NCBI RefSeq assembly: GCF_017052465.1
Contig: NZ_JAFHKT010000116.1
Span: 1-64,000 of the forward strand
Length of the DNA stretch: 64,000 bases
Origin: Arthrobacter pascens
Lineage (GTDB): Bacteria; Actinomycetota; Actinomycetes; Actinomycetales; Micrococcaceae
Direction: 5' to 3'
A program made the position numbers and the translations under genes. How positions within the stretch are numbered: the first letter of the stretch is position 1; each line of letters begins with the position of its first letter. This document shows positions 17,558-25,744 of the stretch, piece by piece. The notes beneath the pieces are model-generated. The model was not told where the DNA came from. It ran no database searches and saw only the letters and a list, made by a program, of their open reading frames with translations.

Positions 17558-17884
17558 CTACTTGCAGACATCGCCGATCCTGTTGTTCTGCCTGGTGAGC
17601 TCGGCGACCTGCTCCGCGCTCTTGTTCCCGAGTGATGTGCCGGCGACCTGCTTCATGATGTCGGCCATCTTCCGGATCGGATCGGCGACTTCCTCGGCCA
17701 CCTTGTCGGCAACCTCCTCGTAGTGCTTGGCGATCTGCTCTGCCTGCTGCTGCTGGTTTCCGGTGGGTTTGAACGTGTCGCTATTGAGGAAGGTGCAGCT
17801 CTCGCCCACGCTCATCCTGGGCGTACCGCCGCAGCCTGAAAGCAACAGGCAGGCAATCACGACGGCGGGAAGCAGCTTTTTCAC
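17558..17884 (-). CDS. Small lipoprotein of unknown function
   Basis: A 108-aa precursor with a clear lipoprotein signal: Lys-Lys, a hydrophobic core and lipobox LLSGC (Cys18). The mature part has a Gln-rich stretch, then a predicted helical, charged segment (EQIAKHYEEVADKVAEEVAD) that could be a coiled coil. Two further cysteines, one near the start of the mature protein (SCTF) and one near the C terminus (DVCK), could form a disulphide outside the membrane. I recognise no family. It is inserted between ispF and cysS, which are neighbours in many actinobacteria. Confidence 0.75.
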   Translation of the reverse strand: MKKLLPAVVIACLLLSGCGGTPRMSVGESCTFLNSDTFKPTGNQQQQAEQIAKHYEEVADKVAEEVADPIRKMADIMKQVAGTSLGNKSAEQVAELTRQNNRIGDVCK

Positions 17885-17971
17885 GGGAGGTCTCCTGGTG
17901 TTGCGGTACAGATCGTGCCGGCGGGCGCGCCGCCGGTCCTGTTCCAGCGTAGGCGATTGCGCCTGCGGTGG

Positions 17972-18490
17972 TCAGGACGACGGGTAGACGAGGGCAGTGG
18001 CCACGGCGGAGATCCCCTCGCCCCGGCCGGTGAAGCCGAGTCCGTCGCTCGTGGTGGCCGAAACGCTGACCGGAGCGCCGGCGGCCTCTGTCAGGACGCG
18101 CTGCGACTCTTCGCGGCGCGGTCCGAACTTGGGGCGGTTCGCCACGAGCTGCACCGCCACATTGCCGATCTCAAAGCCGGCGGCCCGCACTATCCGCGCC
18201 GCTTCGGCCAGCAGGGTGACCCCGGAGGCGCCCGCCAGCTCCGGACGGTCGGTGCCGAAGTGCGTGCCGAGGTCACCGATCCCGCAGGCGGAGAAGAGTG
18301 CATCGGCTGCGGCGTGGGCCACGGCATCGCCGTCGGAATGACCGGCGAGGCCCCGTTCGTTGTCCCAGAACAAACCCCCGAGCCATAGCGGCCGGGGATC
18401 GCTCTCCGGGGCGAAAGCATGGACGTCGATGCCGATGCCGGTCCGGGGCAGGACCGGCCGGGCGGATTCCTTGTGGTTCTCTGAAGCCAT
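17972..18490 (-). CDS. ispF: 2-C-methyl-D-erythritol 2,4-cyclodiphosphate synthase
   Basis: A 172-aa MEP-pathway enzyme that cyclises CDP-methylerythritol 2-phosphate. Zinc ligands lie in GIDVHAF and in the [16 protein letters not shown] block; the C-terminal [17 protein letters not shown] is typical. ATG 18490 lies 4 bases after the ispD stop; the longer frame would overlap ispD by about 50 bases. Here ispD and ispF are separate genes, not the fused form found in some bacteria. Confidence 0.95.
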   Translation of the reverse strand: MASENHKESARPVLPRTGIGIDVHAFAPESDPRPLWLGGLFWDNERGLAGHSDGDAVAHAAADALFSACGIGDLGTHFGTDRPELAGASGVTLLAEAARIVRAAGFEIGNVAVQLVANRPKFGPRREESQRVLTEAAGAPVSVSATTSDGLGFTGRGEGISAVATALVYPSS

Positions 18491-18494
18491 CCTG

Positions 18495-19277
18495 TCAGCC
18501 CTCCACCCAGCGGACACCCAGGGGCCCTTCGAGGAGGCCCTCGGCAATGATGAGGTCCAGCGGCGTGGTGATTTTCAGGGACTGGCTCGCCCCGCGCACG
18601 GCATGCACCGGGACACCGAGGAGCTCCACCAGCATGGCGTCGTCGGTGACGGCCGCGGCCCGGTCTTCATCGAACGCGAGGGCAGCCTCGTGGGCGGCCT
18701 TCAACGTGTCCACGCTGAAGCCCTGCGGTGTCTGGACCGAGCGGAGCTCCTGCCGCGACACTGTGCCGGTGACAATCTCCGGCGCGATGTCGGAGTCACT
18801 GCCGTCGGTGGCGGCAACAGTTTTGACGGTGTCCACCACCGGGATGACCGGGATAACGGCCGAGGCTCCGTTGGCCAGCGCCTGCGCCACCCGGTGGAAG
18901 ACAGACTCCGGCGCCAGGGCGCGGGCGGCATCATGCACGAGCACGGCCTCGGTGCCGTCCTCCAGGGCGGCCAGCGCCGACCGGACGGAATCCGCCCGGG
19001 TGGCTCCGCCGTCGACCGTTGTCAGCAGCGGCCCGCCATCCGCCAGCTCCAGCCTGAAGTCCTCGATCAGCTGCCGCAGTCCGGTTTCGCCCTCGGGCAG
19101 CGCAACACAGACCTGGCTGGCCACGCCGGCCGCGACGATGCCGCGGAGGGCGTGCAGCAGGATGGGTTCGCCGCCCAGCGGCACGGCCGCCTTGGGCATG
19201 CCGTAGCCAAGGCGCTGCCCGGAACCGGCGGCGACGAGGATCACTGCGGTAACAGGTCGTCTGGGTGCATCGTTCAT
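18495..19277 (-). CDS. ispD: 2-C-methyl-D-erythritol 4-phosphate cytidylyltransferase
   Basis: A 260-aa MEP-pathway enzyme that couples CTP to methylerythritol 4-phosphate. The nucleotide-binding loop is [15 protein letters not shown] near the N terminus, followed by [15 protein letters not shown], a conserved acidic site. ATG 19277 (MNDAPRRPV) was chosen because the preceding in-frame codons include no good start. Downstream of carD and tightly followed by ispF. Confidence 0.95.
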   Translation of the reverse strand: MNDAPRRPVTAVILVAAGSGQRLGYGMPKAAVPLGGEPILLHALRGIVAAGVASQVCVALPEGETGLRQLIEDFRLELADGGPLLTTVDGGATRADSVRSALAALEDGTEAVLVHDAARALAPESVFHRVAQALANGASAVIPVIPVVDTVKTVAATDGSDSDIAPEIVTGTVSRQELRSVQTPQGFSVDTLKAAHEAALAFDEDRAAAVTDDAMLVELLGVPVHAVRGASQSLKITTPLDLIIAEGLLEGPLGVRWVEG

Positions 19278-19322
19278 GCGGACAAGCCTACGTCCCGGCC
19301 GCCTCGCCCCGCCCAACTGGGG

Positions 19323-19368
19323 GCGGCACACGCCGTTTTGGGCGCCCAGAGCAGCGTGTGCCGCTGCT
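19323..19368. repeat. Nested inverted repeats between ispD and carD
   Basis: GCGGCACACGC (19323-19333) pairs with GCGTGTGCCGC (19354-19364), an 11-bp perfect match. The right arm also lies inside AGCAGC-N7-GCTGCT (19350-19368), so two structures exclude each other. It lies upstream of ispD and downstream of the carD terminator. Function unknown; it may be an extragenic palindrome or a site controlling readthrough into ispD. Confidence 0.5.
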
Positions 19369-19392
19369 TAGCCGGGAATTTTGGGCAAAAGA

Positions 19393-19421
19393 AACCCCGG
19401 CGGCACTCTGCCACCGGGGTT
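19393..19421 (-). terminator. carD terminator
   Basis: On the minus strand an AACCCCGG stem with a further GGCA/TGCC pairing is followed by TTTCTTTTG. It lies 6 bases past the carD stop, so most carD transcripts should end before ispD. Confidence 0.7.
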
Positions 19422-19427
19422 CAATTC

Positions 19428-19910
19428 TCAGGAAGCCAAGACCTCGTCGAGAACGCTTGCAGCCTTCTCTTCGTCGGTCTTCTCAGCCAAAGCCAATTCT
19501 GAAATCAGAATCTGACGTGCCTTGGCCAGCATTCGCTTCTCACCTGCGGAAAGGCCCCGATCGTGATCCCGGCGCCACAGGTCGCGGACGACCTCTGCAA
19601 CCTTGATGACGTCACCGGAAGCAAGCTTCTCCAGATTTGCCTTGTAACGACGCGACCAGTTGGTGGGCTCTTCAGTGAACTCGGCACGGAGCACATCGAA
19701 TACGTGCTCCAAACCTTCCTTGCCCACTACGTCGCGTACCCCAACGAGGTCAACGTTCTCTGCTGGAACTTCAATGGTCAGATCACCCTGAGCCACCTTG
19801 AGCTTGAGATACATCTTCTCTTCGCCCTTGACGGTGCGCATCTTGATTTCTTCAATTTTTGCTGCACCGTGGTGAGGGTAAACTACTGTCTCGCCGACCT
19901 CAAAAACCAT
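19428..19910 (-). CDS. carD: RNA polymerase-binding transcription factor CarD
   Basis: A 160-aa essential-type regulator that binds the RNA polymerase beta subunit and stabilises open complexes, notably at rRNA promoters. The RNAP-interacting domain spans residues 1-55 ([21 protein letters not shown]); the helical DNA-binding part includes [18 protein letters not shown] and [22 protein letters not shown] 19910 matches family starts ([12 protein letters not shown]) and has a G-rich ribosome binding region upstream; the upstream in-frame ATG at 19946 is unlikely. Confidence 0.96.
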   Translation of the reverse strand: MVFEVGETVVYPHHGAAKIEEIKMRTVKGEEKMYLKLKVAQGDLTIEVPAENVDLVGVRDVVGKEGLEHVFDVLRAEFTEEPTNWSRRYKANLEKLASGDVIKVAEVVRDLWRRDHDRGLSAGEKRMLAKARQILISELALAEKTDEEKAASVLDEVLAS

Positions 19911-20222
19911 GTGGACTTTCCCCTTTCCCGCAGACCAGTTTATCACGATTAGGGCATACGACTGGCATGGATCGGGGCCGGGAACCGCGAGAATACGCGG
20001 AAAATGGGCCGAATCGGCCCCTCAGACCCCTTGACGAACGCGGATAATAGTGCATCCCCCACGCGCGGACAAGCGCTACGCACGGGTAGCCAGGGAACCC
20101 CGAGGCAGCCCGAGGGGCCCCCGAAATGGGCACTATTGTGTACCGGCCGAATCCTCGTTTGGACCCGTTTGCCGATAGGCTATGGCTGAAAACTGTTTCA
20201 AGACTTTCTAGGAGTGCGTGAC
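19911..20222. other. Divergent intergenic region, carD to lipoprotein gene
   Basis: About 310 bases without a gene. Toward the lipoprotein gene a weak promoter can be read: TTGGAC (20159-20164), 16 bases, TATGGC (20181-20186). AGGAG (20210-20214) is the ribosome binding site of that gene. A widely spaced inverted repeat, AATAGTGC (20046-20053) with GCACTATT (20130-20137), lies in the middle. No small open frame here looks coding. Confidence 0.4.
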
Positions 20223-20807
20223 GTGCGTTTCACTGCGATGAACCGGGGCCAGCGCGGCAAGTTGGCAATGGCGGCTGCCGCCCTGAGCGTGGGACTGCTC
20301 GCCCTGACGGGCTGCGGCTACATCAACGCGCAGCAGACCTCCGAGCAGTATGCCGCGTCGGACGGAACGCGCTCCGACGTCGGACCCCTGGAACTGCGGA
20401 ACATGCTCATCGTCGCCGCGGACGAGAAGCAGCCGGGCCGTCTGATCGGCGCCGTGTACAACTCCTCGTCCAAGGACGTCAAGGTCACGCTGAGCGGAGC
20501 CGAAGGATCCCAGACCGAGGTTTCCGTCGCGAAGAACTCCTACACGCTGCTCAACGACTCCACCGACGCCGCCATCCTGAGCACCGCGGGCGGCAAGCCG
20601 GGGTCCCTCGTAGACATCAAGGTCACCGAGGACGGCACCAACGTGAACAAGACCGTCAAGGTGCCCGTTGTGGACGGCACGCTCAAGGAATACCAGGCGT
20701 ACCTTCCGGAGGGCAGCACCCCCGCCCCGACACCGAGCGAGACCGCCACATCCCACGAGACCGGCACGTCCCACGAGAGCACGGCGCCGGCCACCGGCGG
20801 CCACTAA
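20223..20807 (+). CDS. Putative lipoprotein, unknown function
   Basis: A 194-aa precursor with a signal peptide and lipobox LTGC (ALTGCGYINAQ, Cys about 32). The mature domain looks like a beta-rich extracytoplasmic fold (LRNMLIVAADEKQPGRLIGAVYNSSS, KVTLSGAEGS), and the last 35 residues are a Thr/Ser/Pro/His-rich tail with the near repeat SHETGTSHEST. The GTG 20223 start is set by AGGAG eight bases upstream. I recall similar proteins beside regX3-senX3 in related genomes, but no function is assigned. A role in the phosphate response is only suggested by position. Confidence 0.78.
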   Translation: MRFTAMNRGQRGKLAMAAAALSVGLLALTGCGYINAQQTSEQYAASDGTRSDVGPLELRNMLIVAADEKQPGRLIGAVYNSSSKDVKVTLSGAEGSQTEVSVAKNSYTLLNDSTDAAILSTAGGKPGSLVDIKVTEDGTNVNKTVKVPVVDGTLKEYQAYLPEGSTPAPTPSETATSHETGTSHESTAPATGGH

Positions 20808-20839
20808 CACCCTTCCCGGGAGCCACGGGCCACGGACAA

Positions 20840-20878
20840 GAAGAAGGAGGGGACCCCGGCGGGGTCCCCTCCTTCTTC
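20840..20878. terminator. Bidirectional terminator, lipoprotein gene and regX3
   Basis: A perfect 18-bp stem (20840-20857 with 20861-20878) and a 3-nt loop lie between two convergent genes. The arms begin and end with A/T-rich GAAGAAGG and CCTTCTTC, so T-rich tails occur in both directions. Confidence 0.8.
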
Positions 20879-20905
20879 ATTGCTGCGGGCTGCGTGCTGC
20901 CGTGG

Positions 20906-21586
20906 CTACGGTTCGAACTTGTAGCCCAGCCCGCGGACGGTAACCAGGTACCGCGGGAGGGACGGGTCAGGCTCGATCTTGCTCCGGAGGCGTTTCACGT
21001 GGACGTCGAGCGTCTTCGTGTCGCCCACGTAGTCGGACCCCCAGACCCTGTCGATCAGCTGGCCGCGGGTCAGGACCCGGCCGGAATTCCGCAGCAGCAT
21101 CTCAAGGAGTTCAAACTCCTTCAAGGGAAGGGGTACCTGCTCGCCGCCGACGCTGACAACGTGGCGTTCGATGTCCATCCGCACCGGTCCGGCCTGCACT
21201 GTGGAGGACACGAGTTCCTCCGGTTCGCCCTGCCGGCGGAGCACTGCCCGGACACGCGCCACCAGCTCGCGCGACGAGTACGGCTTGGTGACGTAGTCGT
21301 CGGCGCCCAGTTCGAGGCCCACGACCTTGTCGATTTCGGAGTCCTTGGCAGTCAGCATGATCACCGGGACGCTCGACCGCTGGCGCAGCTGCCGGCATAC
21401 TTCCGTCCCCGACAGGCCCGGCAGCTGCAGGTCCAGCAGCACCAGGTCCGCCCCGTTTCGGTCGAATTCGGTAATCGCGTCGAGGCCGTTGTCGACGACC
21501 TCCACCTCGAACCCTTCCTTGCCCAGCAGATAGGACAGGGGATCGCTGAACGATTCCTCGTCCTCAACAATAAGAATCCTGCTCAA
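20906..21586 (-). CDS. regX3: Response regulator RegX3 (OmpR family)
   Basis: A 226-aa two-component regulator. The receiver has the acidic pocket VEDEE, phospho-acceptor Asp52 (LVLLDLQLPG) and a conserved Lys in KPYSSRE; the C-terminal winged helix ends RLRSKIEPDPSLPRYLVTVRGLGYKFEP. It overlaps senX3 by four bases (ATGA), so the two are translated together. In mycobacteria RegX3 activates phosphate-uptake genes on phosphate starvation. The adjacent phoU and gpmA genes match that setting. Confidence 0.94.
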   Translation of the reverse strand: MSRILIVEDEESFSDPLSYLLGKEGFEVEVVDNGLDAITEFDRNGADLVLLDLQLPGLSGTEVCRQLRQRSSVPVIMLTAKDSEIDKVVGLELGADDYVTKPYSSRELVARVRAVLRRQGEPEELVSSTVQAGPVRMDIERHVVSVGGEQVPLPLKEFELLEMLLRNSGRVLTRGQLIDRVWGSDYVGDTKTLDVHVKRLRSKIEPDPSLPRYLVTVRGLGYKFEP

Positions 21587-22773
21587 GCGGTAACTCCTCG
21601 TTCATGGGCGCCGGCGGCGTCCTTTGGTTCCTTGGCATTCGGCGCCTGGCCTTCCATCTCCGGCAGGCGCAGCGTGAACGTCGATCCCTGCCCCGGCTGG
21701 GACCAGAGGGTGACCTCCCCGCCGTGGTTGGAGATGACGTGCTTGACGATGCTCAGTCCCAGCCCGGTGCCGCCGGTGTGCCGGGAGCGTGCCGTATCCA
21801 CGCGGTAAAAGCGCTCGAACACCCGCTCCTGGTCCTCGGCGGAAAGGCCTTCGCCCTGATCCGTCACGGAGATCGCGATCAGGCCTTCCTTGGCGCGCAC
21901 TCCGATCCCCACCCGGGTGTTCTCGGGCGAATAGCGGATGGCGTTGTCGATCAGGTTGCGCAGCGCCGTCACCAGGAGGTCCTGGTCGCCGTAGACCTTC
22001 GCGTCGACACGGCCGCCGATGACGATCTGGATGTTCTTACTCTCGGCCGGCAGCTGCGAGCGGTCCACCGCTTCCGAGATCACGTCATTGATGTCCACGG
22101 GGTGGCCCTCTTGCGCCACGTTTGCCGCCTGCAGGCGTGACAGCTCGATGATGTCCTGGACCAGTGCCGCGAGCCGGGCGGACTCCTTGTGCATGCGGGC
22201 GGCGAACCGCCGGACGGCCTCTTCGTCGTCCGCTGACGACTCCAGCGCCTCAGCCAGCAGCGAGATGGCACCCACCGGTGTTTTCAGTTCATGGGACACG
22301 TTGGCCACGAAGTCGTTGCGGATCTCTTCCGTACGGGTGATCTCTGTCCGGTCATCGGCCAACAGGAGGATGTATTCCTCACCGAGCATCGCAGCCCGCA
22401 CCTGGACGATGATGACCCCCTGCCCAACCGGGCCGCGCTGCAGCTCCAGCTGCTTCTCCAGGATCACACCGTCCCGGCGCACATTCGCGGTCATGTCCAG
22501 CAGCTCCCGGTGCACCACCGTGTGGCCGCGCACCAGGCCGTAGGCGTAGGCTGCGGGACTTGCCCGGACCACGCCGTCGATGGCGTCCACCACCACGAAC
22601 GCCTTGCCGACGACGGCCAGCACCTCGGCGGCACCCGGCGGCAGGGCGGGCTCATCGAATTCGACGTCGACGATCCTTCGCTGCTGCTCGCTGATCCTGA
22701 ACGCGAGCACGCCGAAGACGCCGAACGACAGGCCGAGAAGGCCGGCGATGACACCGATGAGCATTGGATCCAC
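21583..22773 (-). CDS. senX3: Phosphate sensor histidine kinase SenX3
   Basis: A 396-aa membrane kinase partner of RegX3. One clear membrane segment lies at residues 4-26; a PAS-like sensor region spans about 45-150; the phospho-acceptor His161 is in FVANVSHELKTPVG; the ATPase domain carries NLIDNAIRYSPENT, DQGEGL and GTGLGLSIVKH. There is no large extracellular loop, typical of phosphate sensors that listen to the Pst transporter through PhoU. The start is GTG 22773; ATG 22764 is possible. A candidate PHO box lies in the upstream gap. Confidence 0.93.
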   Translation of the reverse strand: MDPMLIGVIAGLLGLSFGVFGVLAFRISEQQRRIVDVEFDEPALPPGAAEVLAVVGKAFVVVDAIDGVVRASPAAYAYGLVRGHTVVHRELLDMTANVRRDGVILEKQLELQRGPVGQGVIIVQVRAAMLGEEYILLLADDRTEITRTEEIRNDFVANVSHELKTPVGAISLLAEALESSADDEEAVRRFAARMHKESARLAALVQDIIELSRLQAANVAQEGHPVDINDVISEAVDRSQLPAESKNIQIVIGGRVDAKVYGDQDLLVTALRNLIDNAIRYSPENTRVGIGVRAKEGLIAISVTDQGEGLSAEDQERVFERFYRVDTARSRHTGGTGLGLSIVKHVISNHGGEVTLWSQPGQGSTFTLRLPEMEGQAPNAKEPKDAAGAHERGVTA

Positions 22774-22843
22774 GGCTCCAGCTTATGCTTTCGAAACTCC
22801 CGAACGGCCGCTCCGGGACCACAATGGGATGGATTCAGCTAAC

Positions 22844-22876
22844 GTTCATCTAGAGGTGCGTAACAGTTCACCCGGC
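22844..22876 (+). promoter_or_regulatory. Candidate PHO box between senX3 and phoU
   Basis: GTTCATCTAGA (22844-22854) and GTTCACCCGGC (22866-22876) start exactly 22 bases apart, two turns of the 11-nt repeat unit known from actinobacterial PhoP sites, with one degenerate unit between. The second unit fits the GTTCAYYYRG pattern very well. The site sits between senX3 (leftward) and phoU (rightward), where RegX3 could control both. No binding evidence is available here. Confidence 0.45.
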
Positions 22877-22970
22877 GCTGGAAGAGTGGCAGGTTGGACT
22901 GACGGAACGGTGACACGAGACTCTGGCTGCCATCGCGGCGGGGCGGGGTTTCCAAGGAAAGGACGCCTAC

Positions 22971-23636
22971 GTGCGTAAGGTTTTTCAGGAAGAGCTCGCC
23001 CAGGTGGGCGAAGACCTCGTCGAAATTTCAAAGCTGGTCAGCGAGGCGATCAGCAAGGCAACGACGTCGTTTGAGGTCGCCGACGTTGACCTGGCGCAGG
23101 ATGTCATCGCGGCGGATGCCCGGATCGATTTCCTGCAGAACAGCCTCGATGAGCGCGCAATCGACATCCTTGCCCTTCAGGGTCCCGTAGCCAGTGACCT
23201 GCGCATGATCGTGGGCTCCCTGCGCATGAGCGCATCGCTGGAACGCATGGGTGACCTTGCACGCCACATTGCGCAGCTTGCCCGGCTCCGTTTCCCCTCC
23301 ACCGTCATCCCGGCGTCCCTGACGGAGACCTTCAAAAGCTTTGCCGAACAGGACATCCTGATCGCGAACAAGCTGACTGAGCTGCTGGAGACCAGGGACC
23401 TCGAAGTGGCCCGCGACATCCTCAAGGCGAACACGGCGGTGAACGATCTGCACCTCAGCGTCTTCAAGGCCATCGCCCGCAGCGACTGGCAGGAATCCCC
23501 CGCCACTACCGTGGACGTCGCCCTGGCCAGCCGCTACTTCGAGCGTTTTGCCGACCACGGCGTGTCCGTGGCCCAGAAGGTCACCTACCTTGTGACCGGC
23601 GCCTGGCACCCGAACAGCACCGTCGAGCACGGCTGA
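22971..23636 (+). CDS. phoU: Phosphate-transport regulator PhoU
   Basis: A 221-aa cytosolic protein with two three-helix PhoU domains (residues about 1-110 and 115-215). Metal-binding motifs are seen as SASLERMGDLARHIAQLAR in the first repeat and YFERFADHGVSVAQKV in the second (E-R-x-A/G-D pattern). PhoU links the Pst transporter to the SenX3-like kinase and holds it off when phosphate is ample. The start is GTG 22971 (MRKVFQEEL). It is divergent from senX3. Confidence 0.95.
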   Translation: MRKVFQEELAQVGEDLVEISKLVSEAISKATTSFEVADVDLAQDVIAADARIDFLQNSLDERAIDILALQGPVASDLRMIVGSLRMSASLERMGDLARHIAQLARLRFPSTVIPASLTETFKSFAEQDILIANKLTELLETRDLEVARDILKANTAVNDLHLSVFKAIARSDWQESPATTVDVALASRYFERFADHGVSVAQKVTYLVTGAWHPNSTVEHG

Positions 23637-23649
23637 CGTTCCCGTCCCA

Positions 23650-23703
23650 AGAACGAACGACGGCGGCTGGTCACTTAGGTGACCAGCCGCCGTCGTTCGT
23701 TCT
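23650..23703. terminator. Bidirectional terminator, phoU and gpmA
   Basis: An unusually long, perfect 25-bp stem (23650-23674 with 23679-23703) closed by a TTAG tetraloop, placed exactly between convergent genes. It begins AGAACGAACG, and the other arm ends CGTTCGTTCT. Confidence 0.85.
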
Positions 23704-23717
23704 AGAACCGCGGAGCC

Positions 23718-24464
23718 TTACTTTTTGCCCTGGTTGGCCACGGCCAGGATGGCTTCGGCGGCAGCCTCGGGGTCGAGGTAGGTTCCGCCCGGCTTGACGG
23801 GCTGGAAGTCCTCGTCCAGGTCGTAAACCAGCGGGATGCCGGTGGGGATGTTCAGGCCGGCGATAGCGTCGTCGCTGATGCCGTCAAGGTGCTTCACCAG
23901 CGCCCGCAGGGAGTTGCCGTGGGCCGTGACCAGAACGGTCTTGCCTGCCTTGAGGTCTTCCTTGATGTCTGATTCCCAGTACGGAAGCAGCCGAACGAGG
24001 ACGTCCTTGAGGCACTCCGTACGGGGCAGGTCATCGCCCAGGTCCGCGTAGCGGGGGTCACGTGCCTGGGAAAACTCGGAGTTGTCGTCCAGGGGCGGCG
24101 GCGGGGTGTCATAGGAACGGCGCCATTCCATGAACTGTTCCTCACCGTACTCGGCAAGGGTCTGGGCCTTGTCCTTGCCCTGCAGGGCGCCGTAGTGGCG
24201 CTCGTTGAGGCGCCAGTCGCGCTTCACCGGGATCCAGCCGCGGTCGGCCTTGTCCAGGGCGATATTGGCGGTGTTGATGGCACGCTTCAGGAGCGACGTG
24301 TAGAGGATGTCCGGGAGCACCTCGTGCTCAACCAGGAGCTCACCCCCGCGTGCTGCTTCCTCGCGGCCCTGATCGTTAAGGTCGACGTCCACCCAGCCGG
24401 TGAACAGGTTCTTGGCGTTCCATTCGCTGTGGCCGTGGCGCAGCAGAATCAGCTTGTAAGTCAT
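23718..24464 (-). CDS. gpmA: 2,3-bisphosphoglycerate-dependent phosphoglycerate mutase
   Basis: A 248-aa glycolytic enzyme interconverting 3- and 2-phosphoglycerate. The phosphohistidine motif is [12 protein letters not shown] near the N terminus; [18 protein letters not shown] and [19 protein letters not shown] complete the active site. ATG 24464 (MTYKLILL) gives family length; ATG 24473 adds MKI. The wider open frame upstream is not coding. Mycobacteria also have gpm beside senX3-regX3. Confidence 0.96.
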   Translation of the reverse strand: MTYKLILLRHGHSEWNAKNLFTGWVDVDLNDQGREEAARGGELLVEHEVLPDILYTSLLKRAINTANIALDKADRGWIPVKRDWRLNERHYGALQGKDKAQTLAEYGEEQFMEWRRSYDTPPPPLDDNSEFSQARDPRYADLGDDLPRTECLKDVLVRLLPYWESDIKEDLKAGKTVLVTAHGNSLRALVKHLDGISDDAIAGLNIPTGIPLVYDLDEDFQPVKPGGTYLDPEAAAEAILAVANQGKK

Positions 24465-24534
24465 GATTTTCATCCTAGCCGAGCAGACACTTCCCCTGCC
24501 GAGCGTTACATTGCCCGCACGGTAGTCTGGGGCG

Positions 24535-25365
24535 GTGGTGCAGAAAGCAGAGCGGGTGGCGAACCCTGCAAACCGGGGCAACCGCCGGCGGCCCGTCGGG
24601 AACATAACCCGCGGCACCACCAACCCGAACCGCATGCGCCGCCTGGACCGCTGGCTGGCCGGGCCGCAGGCCTGGCGGCTCCGGTCCGCGGCTGACCCGC
24701 TCGTCGTCGACCTGGGCTACGGCGCTTCCCCGGCCACCGCCGTCGAACTTTTTGAAAGGCTTGCCGCGGTCCGGCCCGATGTGCGCGTGTGCGGCATCGA
24801 AATAGAGCCGGACAGGGTGCGGGTGGCCAAGGCCCTTGAACGTCCGGGCCTCAGCTTCCTGGTGGGCGGCTTTGAGCTCCCCGTGCCTGGCCGGCCGGTC
24901 CTGGTGCGGGCCTTCAACGTGCTCCGCCAATACGAGGAGGCGGATGTCCCAGGCATCTGGCGGCTGGTGCAGGACCGGCTCGCGCCGGACGGGCTGTTCA
25001 TCGACGGAACCTGCGACGAGATCGGCCGGCGCGTCACGTGGATCGCGCTGGATGCCGCGCGCCCGCTGACCCTGAGCATGTCCGTGCGCTTCGGCAGCTT
25101 CGATCTGCCGTCCGATGTGGCCGAACGCCTGCCCAAAGCGCTCATCCACCGGAACGTACCCGGCGAACGCGTCCACGCGCTGTTGCAGGCCATGGACCAG
25201 GCGTGGCTGGAGTCGGCGCCGCTGGCATCCTTTGGAAACAGGCAACGCTGGACCGCCATGTGCCGGGCGCTGCTCGACGGCGGGTGGCCGGTTCACGACG
25301 GCCCCTCGCGCTGGCGACTGGGGGAACTCACCGTCGGCTGGGAAGCAGTGGCACCGCTGGCTTAG
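24535..25365 (+). CDS. Class I SAM-dependent methyltransferase-like protein
   Basis: A 276-aa protein with a Rossmann-type methyltransferase core: motif I is [17 protein letters not shown] (Gly-rich, about residues 57-73), followed by a [10 protein letters not shown] acidic strand end. The first 35 residues are basic. A bacterial and actinobacterial conserved family, substrate unknown. GTG 24535 and GTG 24538 are both possible starts. It is divergent from gpmA and ends 13 bases before the convergent DUF2516 gene. Confidence 0.75.
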   Translation: MVQKAERVANPANRGNRRRPVGNITRGTTNPNRMRRLDRWLAGPQAWRLRSAADPLVVDLGYGASPATAVELFERLAAVRPDVRVCGIEIEPDRVRVAKALERPGLSFLVGGFELPVPGRPVLVRAFNVLRQYEEADVPGIWRLVQDRLAPDGLFIDGTCDEIGRRVTWIALDAARPLTLSMSVRFGSFDLPSDVAERLPKALIHRNVPGERVHALLQAMDQAWLESAPLASFGNRQRWTAMCRALLDGGWPVHDGPSRWRLGELTVGWEAVAPLA

Positions 25366-25378
25366 GCGCTGGTGGGGA

Positions 25379-25735
25379 TTACCAGGGGCCGTAGGGGCCC
25401 CGGTTGCGGCTACCGCCGCGGCCGGCATCCTTGACCGCTGGGCGGACGTCCGCCAGGTAGATGGATGCTGCCACCACGGCTGCCAGGCCGAAAAGGCCGA
25501 ACGGCCCAATCAGGCCGCCTCCCCCGCCGCCGAGAACGGACAGGGCGCCGACGGCCATGCTGCCGCCGGTCACTGCCAGCCAGAACGTCTTGGTCCGTTT
25601 GCCCACGGCTTCGAAGGCGTTGGCCCTGTGGCGGACACAGTCAAAGAAGGCCCACACTTCCAGGGCCAGCGCCACCAGTCCCAGGATGTAGTAAACCGCG
25701 CCCTCGACAATTCTGATCAGTCCTGTTCCATCCAC
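25379..25735 (-). CDS. DUF2516 family membrane protein
   Basis: A 118-aa membrane protein. Hydrophobic segments run at about residues 8-30, 50-68 and 74-94, with the family motif FFDCVRHRANAFEAVGKRTK between the first two and SIYLADVRPAVKD at the end. Function unknown; the family is actinobacterial. A Gly-rich run (GGGGGGLIG) links the second and third segments. It follows the trans-sulfuration gene by nine bases on the same strand. Confidence 0.82.
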   Translation of the reverse strand: MDGTGLIRIVEGAVYYILGLVALALEVWAFFDCVRHRANAFEAVGKRTKTFWLAVTGGSMAVGALSVLGGGGGGLIGPFGLFGLAAVVAASIYLADVRPAVKDAGRGGSRNRGPYGPW

Positions 25736-25744
25736 GCGTCAAGC

